Source: Taxillus chinensis
Lineage: Eukaryota > Streptophyta > Magnoliopsida > Santalales > Loranthaceae
DNA: 64,000 nt
Assembly (NCBI GenBank): GCA_023512835.1
Contig: CM042090.1
Coordinates: 25,583,783 to 25,647,782, forward strand
Direction: 5' to 3'
Below, one piece after another: positions 25,185 to 35,934 of this stretch. Positions within the stretch are counted from its first letter, which is position 1. Every line of letters begins with the position of its first letter. Both the position numbers and the translations under genes were made by a program. The notes under the pieces are model-generated. The model had not been told where the DNA came from and made no database searches. It saw only the letters and a list, made by a program, of their open reading frames with translations.

Positions 25185-25670
25185 GTTAATTGCATAGAAC
25201 TCGGATTACCTTCAAACCAATTGGAGATGATAGATAAAGATGTTATCTAACTAATGCAATTGACTTTGTTCATATCCAATGAGTATTGAGAAAGTTATTG
25301 GCAAAATAGTGCGCGCGACTAGCGTCTCCCCAAATTTGCACAAGGTTTGGTTGCCAACTTTGAAAAATCATAACTAATTGAATACAACCCGAATATTCTC
25401 AAACCAATTGGAGATGATAGATAAAGATGTTATCTAACTAATGCAATTGACTTTGTTCAGATCCAATGAGTATTAAGAAAGTTATTGGCAAAATAGTGCG
25501 CGCGCACTAGCTGTCTCCCCAAATTTGCACAAGGTTTGGTTGCCAACTTTGAAAAATCATAACTAATTGAATACAACCCGGAATATTCTCAAACCAATTG
25601 GAAATGATAGATAAAGGTGTTATCTAATCAATTCAATTGACTTTGTTGGATTACGACAAGTATCGGGAAG
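25185..25670. repeat. Three ~188-bp direct repeats in the right LTR
   Basis: Anchors of the motif ACCAATTGG lie near 25216, 25403 and 25593, matching the triplet in the left LTR. In element orientation these repeats lie in the upstream (U3) part of the LTR, where enhancer-type repeats are often found. Confidence 0.8.
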
Positions 25671-25856
25671 TTATTAATAAAATAGCGGGCGCCCACCGTT
25701 GTCCAATTCAACTTGATGTTTTTATCATAATCATTTCATTTCTCCTCGGAATCAAGCGTGGTCAAGTGCGTTATTCTCCGAATGTCATCCTCTGTCACTT
25801 AGTGGTCCTTCGCCAAGTACGATTGCGATCTAACCTGGTCAAAATGGGGTGCAACA

Positions 25857-25861
25857 ATGGG
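25857..25861. repeat. Target-site duplication, right copy (ATGGG)
   Basis: Exact match to 7778-7782, adjoining the outer end of the right LTR. The pair shows that the two LTRs belong to a single insertion and were not joined by recombination between different elements. Confidence 0.9.
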
Positions 25862-26163
25862 TATGAGCCTATAGTATTAAAAAATAATAACTGAATTTTT
25901 TTTAAAAAAGACTACATATTAAACACACAGAGTACCTATTTTTAAAAATAACTAAAATTTATTTTAAAAATATCTTTTTATTAAAATTATAAAATTCTAT
26001 TTACAAAATAGGTGTATTAAATAAACTTTATGTTTTTAAAAACATATTAAAGTTTTAAAAACCCAGAAACATGTATTAATTTTTTTGTGTTTAATGTATT
26101 TTTACACTGGCCGGCTTGGATTTCATACAACGCGTGTATATTGTTAAGTAATTGAGTCTCACG

Positions 26164-26202
26164 TGTCATGTCTCGAATAGCGTGGTGCTAGCGGACATCT
26201 CA
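26164..26202 (+). repeat. LTR-start fragment related to the 38-kb miniature element
   Basis: TGTCATGTCTCGAATAGCG followed by GGTGCTAGCGGACATCTCA closely resembles the start of the right LTR at 38610. It is a short relic with no visible partner. Confidence 0.5.
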
Positions 26203-27399
26203 CTATTAACTATTAAATATAATAGTTATTTCCGAATATAAAAAACATAAAACTAAAAACAAGAAAAATTTGTTTTCATTTTTTAAAGGCCTAAACAATA
26301 AAAATAAACAACTGTTGTTTTCAGTTTTTTTTACTCAAAAACATCTATCAAATTTTGAAAATAAAAATAGAAAATATCCCGATCAAACATATATATTATT
26401 ATTATATTAAGATAAACCCATATTACATTCAATATTTTTAAAAACAATACAGAATTATGCTTGTACCAAACAACACCTAAACTTTAGACTTACATGTTTA
26501 ATGAACTTATTGTTTAAGAACTAAACACCAAACTTTCAATGTTTTCAAATTTGAGTTTGTGAACTTGGACATTATTTCAAATACTTTCTTTAAACTTGTG
26601 GTTCACAAAAAATGCTTCAACTTTAATTTTAAGCATGAACTTGTAGTTTGAGGCGAACTATCAACTTGTGGTTTGAAATGAAATACCAAACTTGAAGATA
26701 AAAGGTACAATTGTGTAATTTAATGAGTTCTTCAAATTTGTGGTGTAAACTTGAACTTATTGTTTAAAAACCTTTTTAAATTATGGTTCACATAATATGC
26801 TTGAACTTTTGGTTTTAAGAATTGTCATTGCCCAATTTTGTATGGACTTGTGGCTTAGGAAATTTGTAGTTCTATAATCATTCTCGTGATGAAATAAATT
26901 CTATCTCATTATAAATACAAATTTTATTAAGTTGTTTGGAGTAACCACCAAATAAATGAGATGTGGTTGATCACTTAATATAATGATTTACGATCTAAAA
27001 ATGAATTTGGGAGCCAATTACAAGTGGAGAAAAATAATTACTCCCATAATATGTAAAATTGGTACATATATTAGAAAACTAAAATTTCTACTTTGATTTA
27101 TCTTGGTTAAATTATTTTTTTAATATAGAAATAATGAGTTATAATAATGATTAATTTTTTTCCAAAAGATAGTGAATAGAATTATTATTTTACTTAATTA
27201 ATTTTATATTTAATTTTTATTGCATACACATTTATTATTATTATTATTAGATGTTAAATCTAGATCCACATTACCCTACGAATCTATATATCGTAAAGAA
27301 CCTAGGCCCTCATTTTAGTGATTTAAATTGCAACTTTTTATTTGAACTTGTATTTTATTTAAACTTTCAAAAGGCTAAAGGTGATAAATTTATTCAAGT

Positions 27400-27955
27400 G
27401 ATAAATTTCTAATAAAAGTTACAACATGCACCGATTATTTACATCTAATTATTAAAATTAATTAATAAACTTAATTGCTTAATCTGAATATTTACTCGTG
27501 CAATAATTATCTAATTACTACTAAATATAATTAATATGATTAATTAAGCATGCAAATAATTATCTAATTCTTAAATTTAATATTTAATTTAATTACTTAA
27601 ACATGCATTGCTTATTTAAATCAAATTATTAAATTCAATTACCAAATCTAATAATTAAACATGCACTAATTATCTAAATTTAATTATTAAACCTACGCTA
27701 ATTATTTAAATTTAGCTGTTAAATTTAATCACTAGATATAATTATTTAATATAATTACTATTCACACACTAATTATTTAAATATAATAATTAAATTTAAT
27801 TATTAAAACTAGTTATATAATATAATTACTAAGTACACACTAGTAATTTAAGTCTAAGCATTAAATTAATGACTAATTACGCACTAATTATTTACATATA
27901 ATTATTAATCAAGCATTAATTATTTAAATATAAATACCAAAATACTATTAATTTA
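27400..27955. repeat. Degenerate AT-rich minisatellite
   Basis: Units built on ACTAATTATTTAAATTTAAT and TTATTAAAT with an occasional CATGCA or CACAC interruption repeat irregularly about every 30-60 bases over roughly 550 bases. Copies are too diverged for an exact period by eye. Confidence 0.6.
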
Positions 27956-28464
27956 ATAAATAAAATAGCTTTTAGAAATCTAAAAAGGAAAAGAAGAAAA
28001 ACTTGGATTAGAATAGATAGAACTTTCCTCACCACTGATCATCTCTTTTTTCAAAGAGACAAAAATAAATTTCACTTTAATCGCATTTCGTTGACCTCAT
28101 TCTTTGATGGCAGAGAATTTGATGGGAAGACAAATTTAAGTTTTTTTTTGTCAAGAAAAAAAGGAAGAAAAACTCAAATTTGTTTAACTTCAAATATAAT
28201 AGTCAAATTTGTCACATCAAAAAAACCAATTAATCAAAAGTAAATATTGTTTTTTTAATCCTATTTTATGACACTTAATTTCTCAGAAACGGAGGGAAAA
28301 AGAGAGCATTTGGAGCACAATTGTTTTAAAAAAAGGTTAATATTTATGTCATACATTTTGATTGTAGGGTTCGTATGATCAAATAAATAAATAAGTAAAT
28401 AAAAAGAGGTAGATATGTAGATGGGAGAGGATTAGATGGACCAATGAGAAAGCTTCGTTTGATC

Positions 28465-28470
28465 CACGTG
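28465..28470 (+). promoter_or_regulatory. G-box (CACGTG) in the CURT1 promoter
   Basis: CACGTG lies about 115 bases before the CURT1 start codon, with a CCAAT (28440) and a GATATCC I-box-like motif (28488-28494) close by. G-box plus I-box spacing is common in light-regulated photosynthesis promoters. The regulatory role here is inferred. Confidence 0.5.
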
Positions 28471-28579
28471 TCGGCCAGAAGAGAGGCGATATCCATCCCC
28501 CATTTCATCCAACCTCCGTTCCTTCGCTTCTTGACTTCATGCTTCAAACTGACCAAAAAACAAAACATCTGAAAAGTCC

Positions 28580-31500
28580 ATGGCAGCAGTTATTGCTTAT
28601 GCGGCGGCGCCTCCGCCGTCTTCCATGGCGGCGTCAACTGTGCTGACTCCACGTGTCTCCTCCGCCGCGAGACCCGCCGGCGCCTCCACCATCCCTCCCC
28701 GGCCTCTTCCCTTAATGTCCGCCGCCCCAACATCTTTCTCTCACGTTAAACCACCCCCTCCTGGTACCAAAATGCACATATAGTTGACATTTCAATTTTA
28801 CATTTCATAGTTGCTGTGATTTATTTTGAAAAGGACATGTTTTGGGATAGGCACTTGTTCATGTTTTACCTTAAACATGTTTGTTCAGGTTCACAGTGTC
28901 TCTGTGTGTGGGAAGGTTGGGGGGGGGGGGGGGTGTGCTGGACTCCTGGGAATGTGTTTTCTAAACGTGTTTACACTGCATAGATTAATTCACATGAAGC
29001 TTAATGTAATAATTGCGATGATGGATTAACTGAATTTAACCAGTGAACTACCGAATCACTGCATTACGAAATATAATGTTAGAAGCAGAAGGTTTTATTG
29101 GGTAATTAGCCACTGAATAGAGGACCTGCATTTTTCCAATAAAACATTATTTCAGATGACATTAGCACATCGTCCTTCGTCTACTTCGGTGAAAGGTAGA
29201 GGTTTCAACCCTCTATTGTGTGCTCGCTGTACTAGTAGCTAGCTATCTGTCGTCCTCCATTCTACCATAAAAAAAAAGGCTGTGTTTTTCAAAATGGAAA
29301 CGAATGCGGGACACAACCGACTCGTTTTCTTCAACGTAATCAATAGCAAGGTTACAACATAGTACTGGATATGTTTCATTTCCTTACGTGTTCATCATGT
29401 TATTCCCAGTGAATGAGTGAAAGCATAGTGATTGTTAGTTGTCATTTAATCCAGTGAACTCTCACACACCCAATCTAGCCCCACGAGAAGGATTTGAGCC
29501 CTTCACATTGTCCAAGAGGACCATGATGAGGGATTTTGAGAGACCTGGATTCTGGCACCACTAGGATTGACCAGTAGTGGTGTTGGGTTTTAGTAGTGGT
29601 ATTTCTTTCGAAAGGAAAAGATTAGGTTGGATAGTGTTTCCAAAACTGAAGGATTGTTTGTTTCTTTAGTGTTTCAATTTTACTGGCTTCTTTTTTGAAT
29701 TTATGGAATAAGAAAGAACCTCCCCTGCCACTTAAAGATTAATAAGCCAGCAAAACTCCACCCTCGACACTTGTTTGGATTGAAGGGGAGATTCAAAGGT
29801 AGTAGCTACATTCCCCCTTCTTTAATTACAATTTCTATTCCCTACCCTCAATCCAAAATATCCCTTAGCAGAAGAATAATGGTTTATCTTATTCTTCTAT
29901 ACTATCAAATTAAAATTTCCTCTACTTTTGGACCAGAATCTCACAGTTTTTCGCTTCACCTAGTAAGAGCCTCATCCTCGGAAGAGACAACCACTGCTAT
30001 TGATACGGGAGAACTACTTGCAGACTTAAAGGAAAAGGTGAGAAACAAAACACACACTTGATTCAAACTCAAGCTTAGAAACATGGCATTGATAATTCAT
30101 TCCTCGCATATTTATTTATTTATTTGCTTGTTTCTGTTGATTTGTAAACTGTAATGCCCTGTGTTATTGTGCATAGTGGGATGCAGTGGAGAACAAATCT
30201 ACAGTAATTCTCTATGGAGGCGGTGCAATTGTTGCTGTTTGGCTTTCTTCGGTTGTTGTCGGTGCCGTAAATTCTGTTCCTTTGGTATGTTCCTTGATTG
30301 GATAAAAAAATGAAATGCATGGATCTAATTTGGAAGTTGGTTTATTATTACACTTGATGTTTATTTTTCGGATTAAGCTATTTTGAAAAGGTTCCTCTCT
30401 CCCAATTATACCAGCTTCCGAAGGTCCTGGAGTTGGTAGGACTCGGATACACAGGGTGGTTTGTGTATAGGTATCTCCTCTTCAAGGTAAAGCTTCAAAA
30501 TTGACTTGACATTTTAGATTGTCTTATGTTTTTATGTAATGGCGGGAGTTTATATTTTTCACTATAGGACATTAAGTCTTGTAGACTTGTATTGTCTTTC
30601 GACAATCACCCAAAGTGAACTTAGGTGGTGGCTTTTGGCCATTGCACAAGGGTAGTTTTTTACGAAATCATCTTAATTGATACCTTTTATCTAGCAATTG
30701 AATTTTTTTAATCATTTTATAAACTATTATTCATATTTTATGTCTAATTTAACACCTTTATTCATGTTAGAGCATTAGTAATAAAATAGCTAAATTTTTA
30801 ATAAATTTATCTATATGAAATAATATTAGTTATAAATTATACTTAAAATCTGTGTACTGATTATAAACTTTATTAAAATTTTAAACTTTGAGACAATTAC
30901 TAATCAAATTTGACTATTCTATGATTTGAAGTTTAAAATTTTAATAAAGTTTACAGGTAAGTATAATTTGTAATTATTATTTTTTATATAGACAAATTTA
31001 TTATAATATTTAGCTATTTTACTACTAAGAGCATTAGGAATAGGCTTTTAAAATGCATATTTTTGTTAATTTGAAGGATTATTCTAACAAAAAACATAAA
31101 ATTCTACTTTTCATATTATTTATTTTAACAAAAAAATTAACAAAATAAATAGTTCCTATGTATATTTCACCTATTCACTTTCTATTTATTAAAAATATAT
31201 ATTTTCTCTTATTATATTTATTTTTTTCTCATGATATTTAATTTTGATTTAAAATAAATAAATAAATATTTTGAAATAATATTTTAATTTATAGATAGTT
31301 AAAATAGAAATTATAAAAAGTAAACCTTAGAAAAATAGCTTGTTAAAATGAAAAAGTAATATTTTTAGTCATAAATTTAAAGAGCCGGGTGTATGCTCTA
31401 ATGCTTTTCTCACTCGTATAAGCATCAAGCACAATTGATGGAATGTTTTTATTGTTTTAATACTTTTACGATTTTTAGTTCATTGTCATATGAATACTCT

Positions 31501-31830
31501 TTTTATTTGATGCATTAATTAACATATATACATATTAATATATATATATTTTTAAAAACTTTAGAGATGCCATTTGAACATACTAAAAAAAAGTTTGGGG
31601 TTTTCCTTCAAAGCTTTAGACGACAGACTATGAAAGACGTCGCCTAGAGTGAACCTTAACAGTTTAAAATTTTTGGCCGATGTTAAAAGACGTTGTCTAC
31701 TGCCCTAATAGAGTTTTTAGATGTACAGTAGGTGATGTTTTTTAATATGCCATTTCATTTTCAGTCAAGCAGAAAAGAGCTAGTTTCTGACATCGAAGTG
31801 CTGAAGAAGAAGATTTCTGGGAATGAATAG
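28580..31830 (+). CDS. CURT1A: CURVATURE THYLAKOID 1-type chloroplast protein
   Basis: Five exons inferred from GT-AG sites and frame: 28580-28763, 29937-30037, 30177-30284, 30415-30486 and 31765-31830, giving 176 residues. The first about 70 residues are Ala/Ser/Pro-rich with a VRA|S-type cleavage site, fitting a chloroplast transit peptide. The mature protein starts with an acidic amphipathic segment (about residues 72-103), then two membrane helices (about 104-127 and 132-155), then a basic helix SSRKELVSDIEVLKKKI. This is the CURT1/CAAD fold. CURT1 proteins oligomerise at grana margins and bend thylakoid membranes. The C-terminal sequence is closest to CURT1A in my memory; assignment to A over B or C is likely but not certain. 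Exon 1 is GC-rich. The last intron (about 1.28 kb) holds MITE-like inverted repeats. Confidence 0.92.
30779..31027. mobile_element. MITE-like element in CURT1 intron 4
   Basis: About 50-base imperfect terminal inverted repeats (TAATAAAATAGCTAAATTTT on the left, complement of TTTAGCTATTTTACTACTA on the right), with further inverted pairing inside. The 10-bp direct repeat AGAGCATTAG flanks it (30769-30778 and 31028-31037), which could be a Mutator-type target duplication. The same ten bases could instead begin the next element. Confidence 0.65.
31028..31410. mobile_element. Second, adjoining MITE-like element
   Basis: Starts AGAGCATTAGGAATAGGC and ends near 31406 with GCTCTAATGCT, an imperfect inverted match. 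The interior is very AT-rich with no ORF. It abuts the previous element, as in nested MITE clusters. The boundaries are approximate. Confidence 0.45.
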
Positions 31831-32384
31831 ACTGAGGCCATTTTGGTGGGTCATGTTTCTGATTTAAAAGTTGGGAATCTATAATTTGGAGAAAATCTGC
31901 CACGTTCTCTTGATCTGTTATTGTATTAATAATATATTCACATTTCATATAAGAGTTAGTGCCTGTGGAAATGTTGATTTTTTTTATTACATAACTTCAA
32001 TTAATTTTTAGTTTGTTTTTAGTTTTTCATTGTAATTTCGTTGCATATATAGATGATAGATCTAATCTATGAGTATTTGAGCTCAATGGTTTTGCAGTTC
32101 ATGACAGTCGCTCTGAGTAGTGTGATACTTCAAAATTCTTGCCCAACATTTCCAAAATTAACGCTCACCCTGGACATCTCAAAATTTCAAAACCCAAAAC
32201 GGTTGCATATTACAGGGAAAGTCTCATGCATTGTAATGTGACAGTTCGTACGCTAATCCGGTGCTCTGTGATGTGATCATTGATCAGCTCGCTCTTTCAA
32301 AGCAGCCCTAGCAGTCGTGGGCAGCTTCTTCATTTGCTTTTTGTTTTTTTTTTTTTTCCAAACATGGCGGGCTACCTCATCGGG

Positions 32385-32566
32385 ATTACACTTTTTAAAA
32401 TTTTAACTAAATCTATTTATATAAAATAATATCAGCCATAAATTATATTCAGTACATTAATGTTTAAGTTTTATTAAAATTTATAGTTAAAATATATATC
32501 TTGAGTATAATTTATGGTTTATATTATTTAGATTTAACTAAAATTTTAGAATTTAGAGTCTAATGG
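32385..32566. mobile_element. MITE-like element related to the one in CURT1
   Basis: Nearly symmetrical: the left arm contains TTTTAACTAAATCTATTTAT and CCATAAATTATA, and the right arm carries their complements down to AGAGTCTAAT. The internal ATAAATTATACTT/AAACTTTATTAAAATTT-type sequence is shared with 30779-31027, so these are members of one family. Confidence 0.65.
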
Positions 32567-33480
32567 TCTTATAGTGTTATTTAGGGTATTTCAAATTTAA
32601 AACACCAAAATGATATTTAAGACAACACGCACCACCTATATAGAGATAGTCAGAGAGAGTATGTATTTTATTTTTATATGTAAAGAAAATAATATGTATT
32701 TTCTATTTTAAGTTTAATTTCAATATTTTCTCTATTTTACATGTATTTCTATTAAAATAATATTTTTTTTATTAGATTTTTTGCTTCTCAAACCAAACTC
32801 ACACCCCCTATGAGATTGTATCGTATCGCCGCTCCTCACTCACTTCATCCACCATATTGCTTTTACTGCCATCAACCAATATCCATTCGCTATCACTGGA
32901 ATTTGTTCAGCTTCTCATAAATTCTCCAAGGCCAACAATATCAAATAACAAAACAACAATGTAGGCTTTCTTACTTATATTATCTATAACAAAATATCAA
33001 ACTGCTGTATAATATAGCAAGAAGTGCAAGTATAACAATAACAAAAAAAATCAGAAATAACAATATAGGCTTTCTTATATTATTTATCCTAATTTCACTA
33101 AGTTGGTACCCACTTACTTTAGAACAACATGCGTAAGAATAGTAAGTGTATTTAGTGAATTTGCAATATAAAGTAAGTCAGTAACAACGTAGACTGTTAA
33201 TTTAAAATATCAGGGCTTTTACCCTTTTTAAAAATTTGGTTATTAATATTAAACTCCACCGTATACCAGATACCAACACGTATTTTTTTGGGTCAAATTT
33301 ATATCAAAACGGAGTCGTTTTGACCAACTGCAGGTCTCCTGAGAGCGCACGACCAAAAATAAAAAGCGTTGGCGAGAGAGAAGCAGCAAAGTGCGTGAAA
33401 CAAGAACCCGGTGCGGATCAAACACCTAGGGTCTCTTCGTTTCCACTGCTAGGGTTTCAAAGACAAGCGGACCAGGAAGC

Positions 33481-33918
33481 ATGCCGAAGAACAAGGGAAA
33501 GGGAGGCAAGAACCGTAAGCGAGGCAAGAACGAGGCCGACGACGAGAAGCGCGAGCTGGTCTTCAAGGAGGACGGCCAGGAGTACGCGCAAGTCCTCCGC
33601 ATGCTCGGTAACGGGCGCTGCGAGGCCATGTGCATCGATGGCACCAAGCGCCTCTGCCACATCCGCGGCAAGATGCACAAGAAGGTATGGATCGCCGCCG
33701 GCGACATCATCCTCGTTGGCCTCCGCGACTACCAGGACGACAAGGCCGACGTCATCCTCAAGTACATGCCGGATGAGGCCAGGCTTCTCAAGGCCTACGG
33801 CGAGCTTCCGGATAGCACCAGACTCAACGAGGGCATCGCAGGAGGCCTCGACGAGGAAGACGACGGCCCCGGCGATGGCTACATCGACTTTGAGGACGAG
33901 GACATCGACAAGATCTAG
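33481..33918 (+). CDS. EIF1A: Translation initiation factor eIF1A
   Basis: A single-exon ORF of 145 residues with a strongly GC-rich third codon position, unlike its AT-rich surroundings. The N-terminus [18 protein letters not shown] is the basic, disordered tail. The OB-fold core follows (about residues 25-105: [20 protein letters not shown], then [15 protein letters not shown]). The acidic C-terminal tail ends in DEDIDKI. Length and sequence match plant eIF1A, which binds the A site of the 40S subunit, promotes scanning with eIF1 and works with eIF5B in subunit joining. The frame is intact and the start context is purine-rich (GAAGCATGCCG). A 278-aa ORF overlapping it in another frame is a composition artefact. 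Confidence 0.97.
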   Translation: MPKNKGKGGKNRKRGKNEADDEKRELVFKEDGQEYAQVLRMLGNGRCEAMCIDGTKRLCHIRGKMHKKVWIAAGDIILVGLRDYQDDKADVILKYMPDEARLLKAYGELPDSTRLNEGIAGGLDEEDDGPGDGYIDFEDEDIDKI

Positions 33919-34059
33919 GGTTTTGGGAATCGGTTCCCTTTGTTACGATGCTCCTCTGTCGCCTGCATGCGCCCTCCAGCCTTGTCTTTTATGTATTTTT
34001 CTTTTTCCGTCCTGTTATGATATACTCTTAGAGACGTGCGTGTATAATGTTTTCGGTTT

Positions 34060-34775
34060 ATGTATGAATTGAAGGCTCATGTATTGGGTCGCTGCAATAA
34101 TAGAAACTTTTATTTGTATCCGTGCAATGATCTGTGATAACTCATGCATGTTGCAAATTTGTCAAGGTTGATGTATTTGTTGGTGCGTGATTGGAGGTGG
34201 TTTATAACCCCTTTAAGCTGATATTATGAAATTTCGAGATCTCAGTTGGCCGTTTTAATTTCATGTATGAGGACTTCTGGTTTCATCCGTAATGGTCCGA
34301 TCACTGACTGGTTCAACGTTTCAATACTGATGATTAGTAAGAAAATTGATGTATGTATTGTTGGTGTTTTTTGTTAGGATTCTCAAGGTTTGATTTGCAT
34401 TCGTAGGAAGCTTTAATATTGCTCACCTGTGTGTGATGTGTTAATGTATGTATCGAAGGTTCATGGGTTGGATTGCAATAACAGAAATCTTCAAGGTGCG
34501 AATATCTTTGTAGCGATGAGTATTGATAGACTGCTGCGTGATTGCAGTTTGTTTACCACTTCCTTCGTCGAGCTGATATGTCAAATTATTTTATTTTATT
34601 TTTTGTGCTGGATGTTTAAATTTGTACTGGTGGCTCATGAATTGGGTTGCAATAATATGGATAACCTTTCTAGACGTAGTGATCTGATCGCTGGTAGCTG
34701 CATATCTGCACAGGGTGATGATAACCGTGTGATTATATTTGGTTTACTACTGCATTAAACTGATATTGAAATCAA
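34060..34775. repeat. Three diverged direct repeats downstream of eIF1A
   Basis: Three stretches share GAAGGCTCATGTATTGGGT.GCAATAATAGAAA-like sequence followed by a GCGTGATTG..GTTTA..ACT..GCTGATAT block, starting near 34066, 34450 and 34625. The first copy contains the likely eIF1A 3' UTR, so the 3' end of the gene appears to have been duplicated twice and then diverged. Confidence 0.55.
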
Positions 34776-35089
34776 TTGAGTCCCTGTGTTCATAACAGAA
34801 GATTTGTATGATATGCATGAAGTTGATGGATCTCAGGGACAAGCCTGTGAGCTTTAAAACCATGTCTTCGGAAGTTTTTTCATGTGTTCAACTACACTTT
34901 ACTTTAAGGTCCTGTCCTTTAGTTTTTATGCTTGTTAATTAAGAAGGATTTTAAAAAAAGTAGAAAAGAAAAAGAAAAAGAGAAGTAGAAGTCCCTTCTC
35001 ATCCATCACGTTCTTAAACCGATAGTCTATTTGGAGTTTCAGAGACAATTTCTAGGTTAGTTTCTAAAGGCAAGTATCGAACGTTCGCC

Positions 35090-35115
35090 CGCCCAATTGC
35101 TATCAGAGCCTACGT
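35090..35115 (+). other. PBS-like remnant of an LTR element
   Basis: ATTGCTATCAGAGCCTACG resembles the initiator-Met primer site TGGTATCAGAGCC found after 5' LTRs. No LTR pair could be recognised around it, so it may be a solo relic or chance. Confidence 0.3.
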
Positions 35116-35639
35116 GCCTTTATTTTCCTTACTGTCATTAATTTAGGCTTTACGATGGAGAAATAATTTTTGTAATCGGTATACGGTTATTTATTCATTA
35201 TGTAATTTTGGTTATTTATAATTAAGCACGTTGGTAATTATAAATATTGGTCTTATTAATGACAGCATATAGTTTACTATATAGGCCTAAATTATAGTCC
35301 TTTAATTTAGTATTTCTAGGATATATGTACTAGACCTTCAATGAGCGCCTTTAATTCAGGCGTTCGTAATTCCTTATAGAGAACGCCAATGAACGCCTTT
35401 ATTTATATATTATGTCCATATGCATTCTACTTTAGCAGCATCACTTACTGTAGAGGTGGAGATTTGTTTGATGAATTGATGTAGACCTAATGACAAGCTT
35501 CTGGCACGCTTTAACCGCAAATTATGGGTGATGTTCAAGTTTTTGTGTAGAACAAAAACAATGTTTTCAGCTACATCTTTCCTATAAAAGCTGGTTGAGT
35601 TGTCCATATCCTCAGAGCTCTGTCCTCCATCTTTTCTAT

Positions 35640-35845
35640 TTAAGGAGATGATTCCTGATATGCTTGGCTGCGTTCTACCTGCTTGTAAAGCTGGACTGGA
35701 AGACCCTGATGATGATGTTAGAGCAGTTGCTGCAGATGCTTTAATACCAGCTGCCGCTGCTATTGTTTCATTAAATAATCAGACATTACATTCCATCGCT
35801 GCTGTTGTTTCATTAAATAATCAGACATTACATTCCATTGTTATA
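35640..35845 (+). pseudogene. Fragment of a BTAF1/MOT1-type TBP-associated factor
   Basis: The frame from 35648 reads MIPDMLGCVLPACKAGLEDP then DDDVRAVAADALIPAAAAIV and SLNNQTLHSI, closely matching a HEAT-repeat exon of plant BTAF1 (Swi2/Snf2-type remover of TBP from DNA). A 42-bp segment is duplicated in tandem (35756-35797 and 35798-35839), so the peptide VSLNNQTLHSI appears twice, and then a stop follows. No other BTAF1 exons are visible nearby. It is best read as a stranded exon copy and not a gene. Confidence 0.7.
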
Positions 35846-35934
35846 TGACCCAGCCTTGAATGATTTTGGAGGCAGTAGTATGTGACAACCGCTTTACCTG
35901 GTCAGTAAGTGAATCTCCCTAGAATGTTGAAGTG

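Larger units (their letters stand above)
7783..25856 (-). mobile_element. Complete Ty3/gypsy LTR retrotransposon, Tat/Ogre-like, minus orientation (18.07 kb)
   Basis: Direct repeats of about 3.5 kb bound the element. Read on + the ends are TGTCATCACC at 7783 and GTGCAACA at 25856, so the outer ends are canonical TG...CA. The 5-bp duplication ATGGG flanks it at 7778-7782 and 25857-25861. All coding remnants (extra ORF, gag, protease, RT, RNase H, second RNase H, integrase) read on the minus strand, so the 5' LTR is the right-hand copy. The primer site TGGCGACTC, the RT-RNH-second RNH-INT order, the very long LTRs and an ORF upstream of gag are typical of the Tat lineage (Ogre, Retand and relatives). 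The LTRs are identical over long AT-rich stretches, so insertion was recent. The coding region is broken by many frameshifts as given. Confidence 0.93.
22318..25856 (-). repeat. 5' LTR of the Tat-like element (right copy)
   Basis: About 3.54 kb, adjoining the primer-binding site on its left side, so this is the 5' LTR of a minus-strand element. Its inner terminus reads TGATGACG where the other copy has TGATGACA. Long stretches (for example 24915-25160 against 10320-10570) are identical to the left copy. CG-rich stretches differ mainly by short gaps. Confidence 0.92.
25862..28460. other. AT-rich intergenic region with repeat debris
   Basis: I see no gene. It holds an LTR-like fragment (26164-26202), a stretch (26490-26850) in which ACTTGTGGTTT-like motifs recur irregularly, and a degenerate AT-rich minisatellite (about 27400-27955). 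Confidence 0.6.

Noticed and set aside
33236..34072. 278-residue + strand ORF overlapping eIF1A
   Set aside because: Frame-shifted shadow of the GC-rich eIF1A coding region; the Arg/Ser/Thr-rich peptide has no domain.
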